This document shows, piece by piece, positions 1-6,174 of a stretch of DNA of 7,406 nt (its first letter is position 1; each line of letters starts with the position of its first letter). Origin of the DNA: an uncultured Eubacteriales bacterium (GTDB lineage: Bacteria; Bacillota; Clostridia; Oscillospirales; CAG-272); assembly GCA_934500855.1 (NCBI GenBank), contig CAKSUH010000074.1:1-7406 (forward strand). Direction: 5' to 3'. Below the pieces are notes generated by a model. The model did not search any database. It was not told the origin of the DNA and worked only from the letters and a program-made list of their open reading frames with translations. The position numbers and the translations under genes were made by a program.

Positions 1-1734
1 TGTATCCACTGCATAGGCATTCAGCGTCATCCCGTTGACAACAGCCGCCTTGTACATCCACGAGCCGGTGTAGTACGGACCGTTCGAAACGGTTCCGTAA
101 CCGCCGGTGAAGTTCTTTGCAAAAGTCTCACGGTCCACACTGTAGGCGATCGCCTGACGGACCGCAGTGAACTGCGCGGGACCGAAGTCGCAGCGGTAGC
201 CCAGTTTTCCGTAGCCGGCGCGGCTGTAGTGAATGGAATCGAACTTTCCGTTGCTTTCGCTGATCAGCTTGAGCGCTTCCTTGGTTGCGTCACCGCCGGT
301 AACGCCCGACAGGATATCCACACCGCCCGCCTTCAGGTCGGCAAGCTGCGTTTTGGTAACGATCTTCTTGTAGGTAACCCGCTCGATCTTGGGCTTGGTA
401 CCCTCATAGTTGCCCTTGAAGTTCGCATTCTTTTTCAGAACGGCAGTCTTGGAGGAAGCGTCATAGCTCTCCACGAAATATGCGCCGGAGTAAGGATACG
501 AAGAAATATCCTTCGAGGACGCCTTGATGTGCGCGGCGTTCACATACGCATCGCCGCTCTTTTCATAGAACGCCTCGGTCAGATAGCAACCGTTGCCATC
601 ATCCTTGATCTCGGCGTTGCCAAGCCACATCTTCGCATACTGTGCAGAGAAAGAAGCGTAGGTCACATCGTAGAAGTAAGGCAGATATTGCGCATCAATG
701 GTAACGGAGAACTTGTAGTCGCCCAAGAGACGCAGACCGCTCAGTTCCTTGGTCTTGCCTTCGCCTGCAGTGCCGTCATATTTTGCAAAGGTGTCATAAC
801 CGACAATCTGCATGGCGGCGCGGTGGTCCTTGCCGGCAGCTTTTGCCGCAACAGGCGTAGAGAATGCCAATGTGAACGCAAGATAATCCTTCGCGGTTAC
901 AGCGCTTCCGTCGCTGAACTTCAGATCATCGTAAATCTCGATTTCGAAGGTCTTGGAGCCGTCCGCATTCTCGGTCTCTTTGTGAGACTTCACAACGGTT
1001 CCGTTCCAGACATAATCGCCTTCCTTGTTGGAAACAACCGTACCCAGACCGGAGGTCAGAGTCTGAACATCCAGATCGGCGGCACCCGGGCTGCTCGCGC
1101 CGAAAGTGGCGTAACGGAAGGTTCCGGACAGCTCGGTGGAGTTACCGATGATAAAACTGCCGTCCTTGGAGGTCCAGTCAATCAGAGCGTCAGCCGGTCC
1201 CCAGTAGGGGTTGGTGGGGTTCTCTTTGACGCCGGAGATCTTGGTGTTGTAAACATCATAGTACTCGTTGGAGTACAGCGGCATCTCGGGGAGCAATTTG
1301 TTCCATCTTTCGATATACCACTGCCACCACTTCGCATATTCGGCTTTCTGTGCCGCCATATCGCCGTCGCCGCAGTTGTACACCATTGCCATCGACAGGA
1401 AATCCAGTCCGAGCAGGTAATTCTTGCCGTCCTTGACAATATAGGCATTGCCGTCGTCGTCGACTTTTACATCGGCGGTGGTAACATCTTTCCCGTACTT
1501 CTCGTACAGGGACCAGTAGTCGCCGTCCTTGCCGTACACCTTATTATCCAGGTTAAGGTAGCTGATGTTGCCGTTGGCAAAGGTCACGGGAACTTTGATT
1601 TCGCCTCCGCCGCTCGTGCCGGTTACGCCCGTTGTTCCGGATTCGCTGTCCGGACCTTTTTTCGAGCATGCAGCCAGAAGAGAGAGGGTCATCAGGGCAG
1701 CCAGGGTGAGTGAAACAATTCTGAACTTTCTCAT
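1..1734 (-). CDS. Peptide-type ABC transporter solute-binding lipoprotein (SBP_bac_5 family), 3' end missing
   Basis: This gene probably encodes the extracellular, membrane-anchored binding component of an oligopeptide/dipeptide (Opp/Dpp-like) ABC importer. Translating the minus strand from the ATG at 1734 gives 578 residues with no stop before the left edge. A basic start (MRKFR) and hydrophobic stretch lead to a lipobox LAAC with Cys23, so it should be a signal peptidase II lipoprotein; a Ser/Gly/Thr-rich linker (about 24-45) follows. The family signature FSDGSAVTAKD lies at about 273-283, and later segments (DLKAGGVDIL, AVRQAIAYSVDRE) are typical of the family. An AGGAGG-type site at 1744-1749, 9 nt upstream, supports the start. 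Residues about 125-185 (PEMPLYSN near 149-156, then DVYNTKI) resemble the C-terminal tail of ordinary DppA-like proteins, which is an odd position. No permease or ATPase gene is visible; they may lie beyond the edge. The substrate is unknown, and peptide is inferred from family only. Confidence 0.87.
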   Translation of the reverse strand, partial: MRKFRIVSLTLAALMTLSLLAACSKKGPDSESGTTGVTGTSGGGEIKVPVTFANGNISYLNLDNKVYGKDGDYWSLYEKYGKDVTTADVKVDDDGNAYIVKDGKNYLLGLDFLSMAMVYNCGDGDMAAQKAEYAKWWQWYIERWNKLLPEMPLYSNEYYDVYNTKISGVKENPTNPYWGPADALIDWTSKDGSFIIGNSTELSGTFRYATFGASSPGAADLDVQTLTSGLGTVVSNKEGDYVWNGTVVKSHKETENADGSKTFEIEIYDDLKFSDGSAVTAKDYLAFTLAFSTPVAAKAAGKDHRAAMQIVGYDTFAKYDGTAGEGKTKELSGLRLLGDYKFSVTIDAQYLPYFYDVTYASFSAQYAKMWLGNAEIKDDGNGCYLTEAFYEKSGDAYVNAAHIKASSKDISSYPYSGAYFVESYDASSKTAVLKKNANFKGNYEGTKPKIERVTYKKIVTKTQLADLKAGGVDILSGVTGGDATKEALKLISESNGKFDSIHYSRAGYGKLGYRCDFGPAQFTAVRQAIAYSVDRETFAKNFTGGYGTVSNGPYYTGSWMYKAAVVNGMTLNAYAVDT

Positions 1735-1743
1735 TTTCGGATT

Positions 1744-1749
1744 CCTCCT
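1744..1749 (-). promoter_or_regulatory. Ribosome-binding site of the lipoprotein gene
   Basis: The minus strand reads AGGAGG here, a full match to the anti-Shine-Dalgarno core, with 9 nt between it and the ATG at 1734. It fixes that start codon, which lies directly before a lipoprotein signal peptide. Confidence 0.85.
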
Positions 1750-1762
1750 ATAAATAATGATT

Positions 1763-1820
1763 ACCGGCAAGCCGGCGTTTTTTCGTTTCAAACGGTGCCC
1801 GGAAGTTGACTTCCGTTTGA
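1763..1820 (-). promoter_or_regulatory. Structured 5' leader of the lipoprotein gene
   Basis: Three self-complementary elements lie between the predicted transcription start (about 1822) and the ribosome-binding site. The first is an 8 bp inverted repeat, TCAAACGG (1788-1795) with CCGTTTGA (1813-1820). The second is a 7 bp near-perfect palindrome CGGAAGT-TG-ACTTCCG (1800-1815), whose arm shares 1813-1815 with the first, so the two cannot fully form together. The third is a small CCGG-loop-CCGG hairpin (1764-1775); on the RNA its loop is CUUG, a known stable tetraloop type, and it sits about 14 nt upstream of the ribosome-binding site. These could be an RNA switch or a DNA operator; the sequence alone does not say which. 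Confidence 0.4.
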
Positions 1821-1828
1821 TTTGCTAT

Positions 1829-1858
1829 AGTATATCACGCTTCCGCCCTCCATGTAGA
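1829..1858 (-). promoter_or_regulatory. Probable sigma-A promoter of the lipoprotein gene (extended -10)
   Basis: Reading the minus strand, TCTACA (1858-1853, 4 of 6 matches to the -35 consensus) is followed by an 18 bp spacer and TATACT (1834-1829). A TGA directly before the -10 gives the extended -10 motif TGn, which compensates for the weak -35. Predicted start is near 1822, leaving a leader of roughly 88 nt. Confidence 0.55.
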
Positions 1859-2160
1859 CTATATATAGCCTAATTTGCATATTTGATGCACCGAATTATG
1901 TAAAATAGGGATTTTTTTCGGCTTTTTTCTTTTGTAAAAAGCGATCGACAATTCGCAAAACGGCTCCGAAAATGAGAGTTGCGCAATTCTCCCGATTCAT
2001 TATTTCCGCTTTTTCCGTATTTTTCCGCAAAGTTTCGCGCTTTTTCGACCGCGAAAAGACTTCATAGTTTTTTTTGTTGCAATTTGCGATTTTGCGAGTC
2101 CTGATCTTTCCTTTTTCCGATTTGCAAGTTTTCGTTTTCGAAAATTCATTTACAGAAAGA

Positions 2161-2185
2161 AAAAGGATGCCGAAAGCATCCTTTT
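2161..2185 (-). terminator. Rho-independent terminator of the serC-serA operon
   Basis: AAAAGGATGC (2161-2170) and GCATCCTTTT (2176-2185) are a perfect 10 bp inverted repeat around a 5 nt loop. On the minus strand the second half runs into a U-rich tract (TTTTTCTTTC), as expected for intrinsic termination. It lies about 85 nt past the serA stop codon and faces the right way to end that operon before the lipoprotein promoter. Confidence 0.88.
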
Positions 2186-2270
2186 CCATAACATAAAAAT
2201 ATAAAAGCACAGACGGTGCATATTTCGGTTTCCTTCGCGCAAAGCCTTCCACTCTGCGTGCGTTTCGCGG

Positions 2271-3425
2271 TTACGGCAGCACGCGCACGCGTCGGACCCC
2301 GCCGATCGCGCGGATATGCGCCGTTGCGTCCTCTGCGGGACGCGGCGAGACATCCAGCACCGTATAGGCATTGTCCCCTTTGGATTTGTTGATCATATTT
2401 TCGATGTTCACGCCGTCCTCCGCAAGCGCAGTCGTGATACCGGACAGCACTGCCGGCACATTCGCGTGCAGAACACAGATCCGCGCGTCCCCCGTTGCGG
2501 GCAGTTCCACCGTCGGATAGTTGACGCTGTTGCGGATGTTGCCGTTCGTCAGATAGTCGTCCAGCTCCCGCGCCGCCATCACCGCACAGTTGTTCTCCGA
2601 TTCCTCGGTTGACGCGCCGAGATGCGGAATCAGCACGGCATTCTTCACGCCCATCAGCTCCTCCGTCGGAAAATCGGTTATATACTTCGCCACTTTTCCG
2701 CTCTCCAGCGCCGCTTTCAGGTCCTTTGCCGCAACCAGATCCGCGCGCGCCGGGTTTATGATCCGCACACCGTCCCGCATTTTCGCAATGCTTGCGGCAC
2801 AGATCATCCCCCTTGTGTCCTCGGTCGCGGGGACATGCAGCGTGATATAGTCCGAGACCGCAAAAATCTCGTCAAAGGTTGCCGCCCGCGTCACGCGGTG
2901 GTCCAGGTTCCATGCGCCTTCCACCGACAGGAACGGGTCGCACCCGACCACCTTCATCCCCAGTTCCAGCGCCGTGTTCGCAAGCATCCCGCCGATTGCG
3001 CCGAGTCCGATAACCCCAAGCGTTTTCCCCGCCAGTTCGGTTCCCGCAAAGGCGGACTTTCCTTTCTCCACCTGCCCGGCAATGTCGGGGCCCGTCAGTC
3101 CCCTGACCCATTCCGTTCCGCCGATGATGTCCCGCGCGGCAAGCAGCAACGCGCAGATCGTCAGTTCCCTGACCCCGTTTGCGTTTGCCCCCGGCGTATT
3201 GAACACCACAATCCCCGCTTCCGAGCAGCGCGCAACGGGGATGTTGTTCACCCCTGCCCCCGCGCGGGCGATTGCCGTAAGCCTTCCGCCGAGCGGCATC
3301 TTTTGCATATCCGCCGAGCGCACCAGAATGCCGTCCGGGTCCTCCGCGTCGTTCCCGACTTCATACCGTCCGCCCAGTACATCCAAGCCGACGGGCGCGA
3401 TTTTATTGAGCAACCGAATCTTCAT
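2271..3425 (-). CDS. serA: D-3-phosphoglycerate dehydrogenase
   Basis: SerA oxidises 3-phosphoglycerate to 3-phosphohydroxypyruvate with NAD+, the first step of the phosphorylated serine pathway in the cytoplasm. The 384-residue product fits the short ACT-containing form (about 380-400 residues). The start of the substrate domain (KIAPVGLDVL) and RAGAGVNNIP (about 54-63) fit the family. The NAD-binding GLGAIG loop is at 140-145, followed by Asp163 in GCDPF. Probable catalytic residues are Arg227 (NPARAD) and His268 (IPHLGAS); the acidic partner is probably Glu255 or Glu256 in DFPTEE. The C-terminal ACT domain begins near 313 (ARICVLHANVPAVLSGI) and ends in RVRVLP, so serine feedback is plausible. 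The Gly that usually follows the catalytic Arg is Ala228. It starts 19 nt after the serC stop, with a GGGGGAG ribosome-binding site in that gap, and ends before a terminator at 2161-2185. Confidence 0.96.
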   Translation of the reverse strand: MKIRLLNKIAPVGLDVLGGRYEVGNDAEDPDGILVRSADMQKMPLGGRLTAIARAGAGVNNIPVARCSEAGIVVFNTPGANANGVRELTICALLLAARDIIGGTEWVRGLTGPDIAGQVEKGKSAFAGTELAGKTLGVIGLGAIGGMLANTALELGMKVVGCDPFLSVEGAWNLDHRVTRAATFDEIFAVSDYITLHVPATEDTRGMICAASIAKMRDGVRIINPARADLVAAKDLKAALESGKVAKYITDFPTEELMGVKNAVLIPHLGASTEESENNCAVMAARELDDYLTNGNIRNSVNYPTVELPATGDARICVLHANVPAVLSGITTALAEDGVNIENMINKSKGDNAYTVLDVSPRPAEDATAHIRAIGGVRRVRVLP

Positions 3426-3444
3426 ATTCCGTCTCCCCCATCTC

Positions 3445-4539
3445 TCAGGTCTTTGGATTCTCGGAGGCGAACCGTTTCATGAACGCCACCAAGGCTTCCA
3501 CGCCCTCATACGGCATGGCATTGTAGATCGACGCGCGCATACCGCCGACCGAGCGATGCCCTTTGAGGTTCTTCAGTCCCGCATCTGCCGCCTCCGCCGC
3601 AAACTTTTTGTCCAGCTCCGCATTGTCCGTGACGAATGTGACATTCATCATCGAACGGCATTCCTTCCGCACGGGCGCCCGATAGTAGGTCTGCGAATCC
3701 AGATAATCATACAGCAGGTTTGCCTTGCAAAGGTTCTTCTCCTTCATCACTTCCGTTCCGCCTTTTTCGAGCAGCCACCGATAGACCAACCCCGCCACAT
3801 AAATCGCATAGCACGGCGGCGTGTTGTACATCGAGCCGTTATCCGCCATGATTTTCCACTCCAGCATGGTCGGCATTCTCTTCTCGGCGTATCCGAGCAG
3901 GTCCTCGCGGACGATAACAACCGTCAGCCCCGCAGGCGCCATGTTTTTCTGCGCGCCCGCATAAATCACGCCGAATTTTGAAACATCCACCGGCTCCGAA
4001 AGAATGCAGGAGGACAGGTCCGCAACCAACGGAATGTCGCCCGTGTCGGGAATATACGGATATTTTGTTCCGTATATAGTATTATTGAAGCAAATGTGCA
4101 GATACGCCGCGTCGGGGCGGAGATCGGCACGCGTGACGGTCGGAACATGGTCAAAGTTGTCATCCTTCGTCGACGCAACGCAACGGACATCGTAGCCGAG
4201 CTTTTGCGCTTCCCGGAACGCTTTGTCCGAAAACTGCCCCGACACCGCATAATCCGCCTTCCCCGTCCGTCCGATCAGGTTCAGCGGAACCGCCGCAAAC
4301 TGCGTGGACGCGCCGCCCTGCAGAAACAGGACCTTGTAGTTGTCCGGAATCTTCATCAGCGTCCGCAGATCCGCCTCCGCGCGGGCGATGATCGCCTCGT
4401 AGTCCGCCGAGCGATGCGACATCTCCATCACCGACATCCCGCTCTCCCCGTAGCAGACCAGTTCCGCCGCTGCAGTCTCCAGAACCGACAACGGCAGCAT
4501 GGACGGTCCTGCCGAAAAATTATAAACCCGTTTCGTCAT
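3445..4539 (-). CDS. serC: Phosphoserine aminotransferase
   Basis: SerC is a cytoplasmic, PLP-dependent enzyme that transfers an amino group from glutamate to 3-phosphohydroxypyruvate, giving phosphoserine; it uses the product of the neighbouring SerA. The 364-residue length is normal. Visible landmarks are YNFSAGPSMLP at the N-terminus, MSHRS at 40-44, the phosphate-binding GGAST (75-79), NNTIYGT (152-158), Asp174 in VADLSS, the PLP Schiff-base Lys198 in AGAQKN, and a C-terminal GHRSVGGMRASIYNAMP block (327-343). A GGAGG site (4549-4553) lies 9 nt before the ATG, and a perfect consensus promoter lies about 50 nt upstream. It is the first gene of a serC-serA operon. A phosphoserine phosphatase gene (serB) is not in the window, so the last pathway step must be encoded elsewhere. 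Confidence 0.97.
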   Translation of the reverse strand: MTKRVYNFSAGPSMLPLSVLETAAAELVCYGESGMSVMEMSHRSADYEAIIARAEADLRTLMKIPDNYKVLFLQGGASTQFAAVPLNLIGRTGKADYAVSGQFSDKAFREAQKLGYDVRCVASTKDDNFDHVPTVTRADLRPDAAYLHICFNNTIYGTKYPYIPDTGDIPLVADLSSCILSEPVDVSKFGVIYAGAQKNMAPAGLTVVIVREDLLGYAEKRMPTMLEWKIMADNGSMYNTPPCYAIYVAGLVYRWLLEKGGTEVMKEKNLCKANLLYDYLDSQTYYRAPVRKECRSMMNVTFVTDNAELDKKFAAEAADAGLKNLKGHRSVGGMRASIYNAMPYEGVEALVAFMKRFASENPKT

Positions 4540-4584
4540 TCGTTTTTTCCTCCGATATCAGGATATGGTAAAAAGTGTATATCT

Positions 4585-4613
4585 ATTATATCCATTCTGC
4601 ATAATGTTGTCAA
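4585..4613 (-). promoter_or_regulatory. Perfect consensus sigma-A promoter of serC-serA
   Basis: On the minus strand TTGACA (4613-4608) is followed by exactly 17 bp and TATAAT (4590-4585), matching both hexamers of the housekeeping consensus in full. Transcription should begin near 4578, giving a leader of only about 40 nt before the serC ATG. That leaves no room for a T-box or classical riboswitch, so the operon looks strongly and perhaps constitutively expressed at the transcription level. Confidence 0.92.
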
Positions 4614-4796
4614 GTGCTTTTGCGAAATTCGAGTGATTTTCATTCAAATTCTGTTCTTTTGCTCAAAAATATGCAAGTTTTATGCGTTCTGTTTTGCATT
4701 TTTGAAAGCAGCAAAAGATTCGGAGCGTTGCCGTGCCCAACTGCGGGAACCTTTTCCGAAAGAACATTTCGCGCACGGTCAAGGCGCCTGCAAACA

Positions 4797-4833
4797 AAAA
4801 GGAAGGCAGATGCAAAGCACCTGCCTTCCTTTT
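4797..4833 (-). terminator. Rho-independent terminator of hom
   Basis: AAAAGGAAGGCAG (4797-4809) and CTGCCTTCCTTTT (4821-4833) form a perfect 13 bp inverted repeat. The inner TGC-AAA-GCA (4811-4819) can extend the stem past one A/C mismatch. On the minus strand it ends in a U-tract. It lies about 60 nt downstream of the hom stop and separates hom from serC. A-tracts and T-tracts flank both sides, so it might also stop transcription weakly in the plus direction. Confidence 0.9.
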
Positions 4834-4892
4834 ATGCGGGATCCGGAAAACTCCGGAACTCTCCGGGATTCCGTTCTTTCGGGGACTTCCGC

Positions 4893-6104
4893 TCAATCCG
4901 CCACGGGCATGGTCCAAAGGAGCTTCTTCCCGCAGGCATGAATCGCCTCCTCCGCCTCGGCGTCCGTCATCGGACGGCTGAGGAAAGCGAAGCTGCCGTC
5001 CCGCACGATATAACTGTCGCAACCGAAGAACGGCTTCGTTTTCTCCGCGCAGTTCGCACACCCCGCGAGAACAAAGCAACGGCGAACCCGACGGAGTGCG
5101 GGAGAAGCGTAGTCCTCCTTCGTTGCAACGCGCCATGCGGGAAGCTGCAGCTTTTCGGCGGGAGAGATCGCGTTCAGAATGTCCGCAACCACGGCGCTCG
5201 CAGTCGGCAGTTTGCCCGCGCCCGCGCCGTAGAAGAATGCCCGACCGAGCATATTTCCGTCCACCAGAATCCCGTTGTAGACCCCGTCCACATGGCGGAG
5301 CGGGTTTTCGGCAGGCACCATGTGCGGTTCAACCAGCGCCAGCACCCGCTCCCCGATCCGCTCGGTGTGCCCGATCAGCTTTACCGCACAGCCGAGAGAC
5401 TCCGCAACCTCGGTCTGCTCGGCGGTCAGTTGCGTAATTCCCTTCACGGTGATTTCCGCGGGCGAGAGCAGAACCCCGAAGGACAGCGCCGCAAGAATCA
5501 CGATCTTGCGCGCCGCGTCCAAGCCCTCCACATCGGCGGTCGGGTCCGCTTCGGCATAGCCGCGCTTCTGCGCTTCGGCAAGCGCCGACGCAAAAGTCTC
5601 GCCCGACTTTCCCATTTCGGTCAGAATGAAGTTGGTCGTTCCGTTGAGAATACCGCTGACCGACAGAATGCGGTTGGAGGACAAATCGTCGCGAAGCGGA
5701 CGGATAATCGGAATCCCGCCGCCCACGCTCGCTTCAAACAGATAGGAAACGCCGTGCACGCGGGCGATGTCCAGAAGCTCCGCCCCGAAGGTCGCAACCA
5801 CCTCTTTGTTGGAGGTCACCACACTCTTTCCCGCCTCCAACGCCGCACGCGTAAATTCATAGGCGGGATGCGCGCCGCCCATCATTTCGGCAACCACACG
5901 GACCTCGGGGTCGGCGAGAATCGGCGCGATGTCGTGTACCACGCGGTCACCGAGCGGATGGTCGGGAAACTCGCGGCGGTCCAGAATATAACGGATGTCA
6001 ATCTCATCCCCCGCGCGGGAGGCGAGGAGGGCGCGGTTTTCGGTCAGAACCTCGGCGGTCCCGGAGCCGACCACGCCGAAGCCGAGCAAAGCAATTCGGG
6101 TCAT
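4893..6104 (-). CDS. hom: Homoserine dehydrogenase, short form with non-canonical C-terminus
   Basis: Hom reduces aspartate semialdehyde to homoserine with NAD(P)H, the branch step towards threonine and methionine. The Rossmann motif GFGVVGSG is at 8-15. VVTSNK ends at Lys100, ASVGGGIPIIRPL spans about 125-137, and GILNGTTNFIL is at 151-161. AEADPTADVEGLDAARK (184-200) contains Asp196 and Lys200, which correspond to the catalytic Asp and Lys of the family. GAGAGKLPTASAVVADI is at 293-309. At 403 residues it is shorter than the common form of about 430 with a C-terminal ACT domain. Residues about 330-403 show no clear ACT signature and hold five cysteines (343, 349, 352, 362, 391). The AAAGGAAG site just upstream supports the ATG at 6104. 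It is monocistronic, with its own promoter and terminator, and is divergent from the DUF4364 gene. The predicted leader of about 27 nt is too short for a riboswitch or T-box. Confidence 0.95.
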   Translation of the reverse strand: MTRIALLGFGVVGSGTAEVLTENRALLASRAGDEIDIRYILDRREFPDHPLGDRVVHDIAPILADPEVRVVAEMMGGAHPAYEFTRAALEAGKSVVTSNKEVVATFGAELLDIARVHGVSYLFEASVGGGIPIIRPLRDDLSSNRILSVSGILNGTTNFILTEMGKSGETFASALAEAQKRGYAEADPTADVEGLDAARKIVILAALSFGVLLSPAEITVKGITQLTAEQTEVAESLGCAVKLIGHTERIGERVLALVEPHMVPAENPLRHVDGVYNGILVDGNMLGRAFFYGAGAGKLPTASAVVADILNAISPAEKLQLPAWRVATKEDYASPALRRVRRCFVLAGCANCAEKTKPFFGCDSYIVRDGSFAFLSRPMTDAEAEEAIHACGKKLLWTMPVAD

Positions 6105-6137
6105 AAAAATATCTTCCTTTCAAAGGGGCTTTTCTAT

Positions 6138-6166
6138 ATCATACCACAAAATCGGCTCAATTGCAA
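6138..6166 (-). promoter_or_regulatory. Sigma-A promoter of hom (extended -10)
   Basis: On the minus strand TTGCAA (6166-6161) is followed by a 17 bp spacer and TATGAT (6143-6138); TGG directly before the -10 gives an extended -10 element. Predicted start is near 6131. The -35 box lies 8 bp from that of the divergent DUF4364 promoter. Confidence 0.75.
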
Positions 6167-6174
6167 TAAAAGTC

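Larger units (their letters stand above)
1735..2270. other. Long AT-rich intergenic region between the lipoprotein gene and serA
   Basis: This 536 bp stretch holds no convincing gene. From left to right it contains the lipoprotein ribosome-binding site, a structured leader (1763-1820), a probable minus-strand promoter (1829-1858), a small inverted repeat (1876-1890), a T-rich segment with regularly spaced T-tracts (about 1912-2120), and the serA terminator (2161-2185). The plus strand is strongly T-rich, so the minus strand is A-rich, unlike the neighbouring coding DNA. Open frames crossing it lack a ribosome-binding site and read through the terminator. Confidence 0.75.
4540..4892. other. 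Intergenic region between hom and serC
   Basis: This 353 bp gap contains the serC ribosome-binding site (4549-4553), the serC promoter (4585-4613), an AT-rich stretch with nothing recognisable (about 4614-4795), the hom terminator (4797-4833), and a short hom 3' segment with TCCGG repeated at 4842, 4852 and 4862. Frames crossing it have no ribosome-binding site and overlap the terminator, so I see no gene here. Confidence 0.75.

Noticed and set aside
229..1713. 494-codon plus-strand open frame
   Set aside because: It lies entirely opposite the lipoprotein gene, which has a lipobox, a family signature and a good ribosome-binding site. The plus-strand product shows no recognisable domain.
1764..1783. 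Possible plus-strand terminator (CCGG stem then six T)
   Set aside because: The stem is only 4-5 bp, and no plus-strand gene ends upstream; it fits better as a leader hairpin on the minus strand.
1896..2252. 118-codon minus-strand open frame in the intergenic region
   Set aside because: It reads through the serC-serA terminator hairpin, has no ribosome-binding site, and its Lys/Arg/Asn-rich composition simply reflects A-rich noncoding DNA.
2622..3981. Plus-strand open frames of 286 and 335 codons
   Set aside because: They are opposite serA and serC, have no supporting ribosome-binding site, and give Arg/Pro/Ser-rich products typical of antisense reading of GC-rich genes.
4540..4584. T-box or riboswitch before serC
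   Set aside because: The predicted leader of about 40 nt is too short, and no T-box or riboswitch core is visible.
4663..5136. 157-codon minus-strand open frame overlapping the end of hom
   Set aside because: It overlaps the hom coding region in another frame and crosses the hom terminator.
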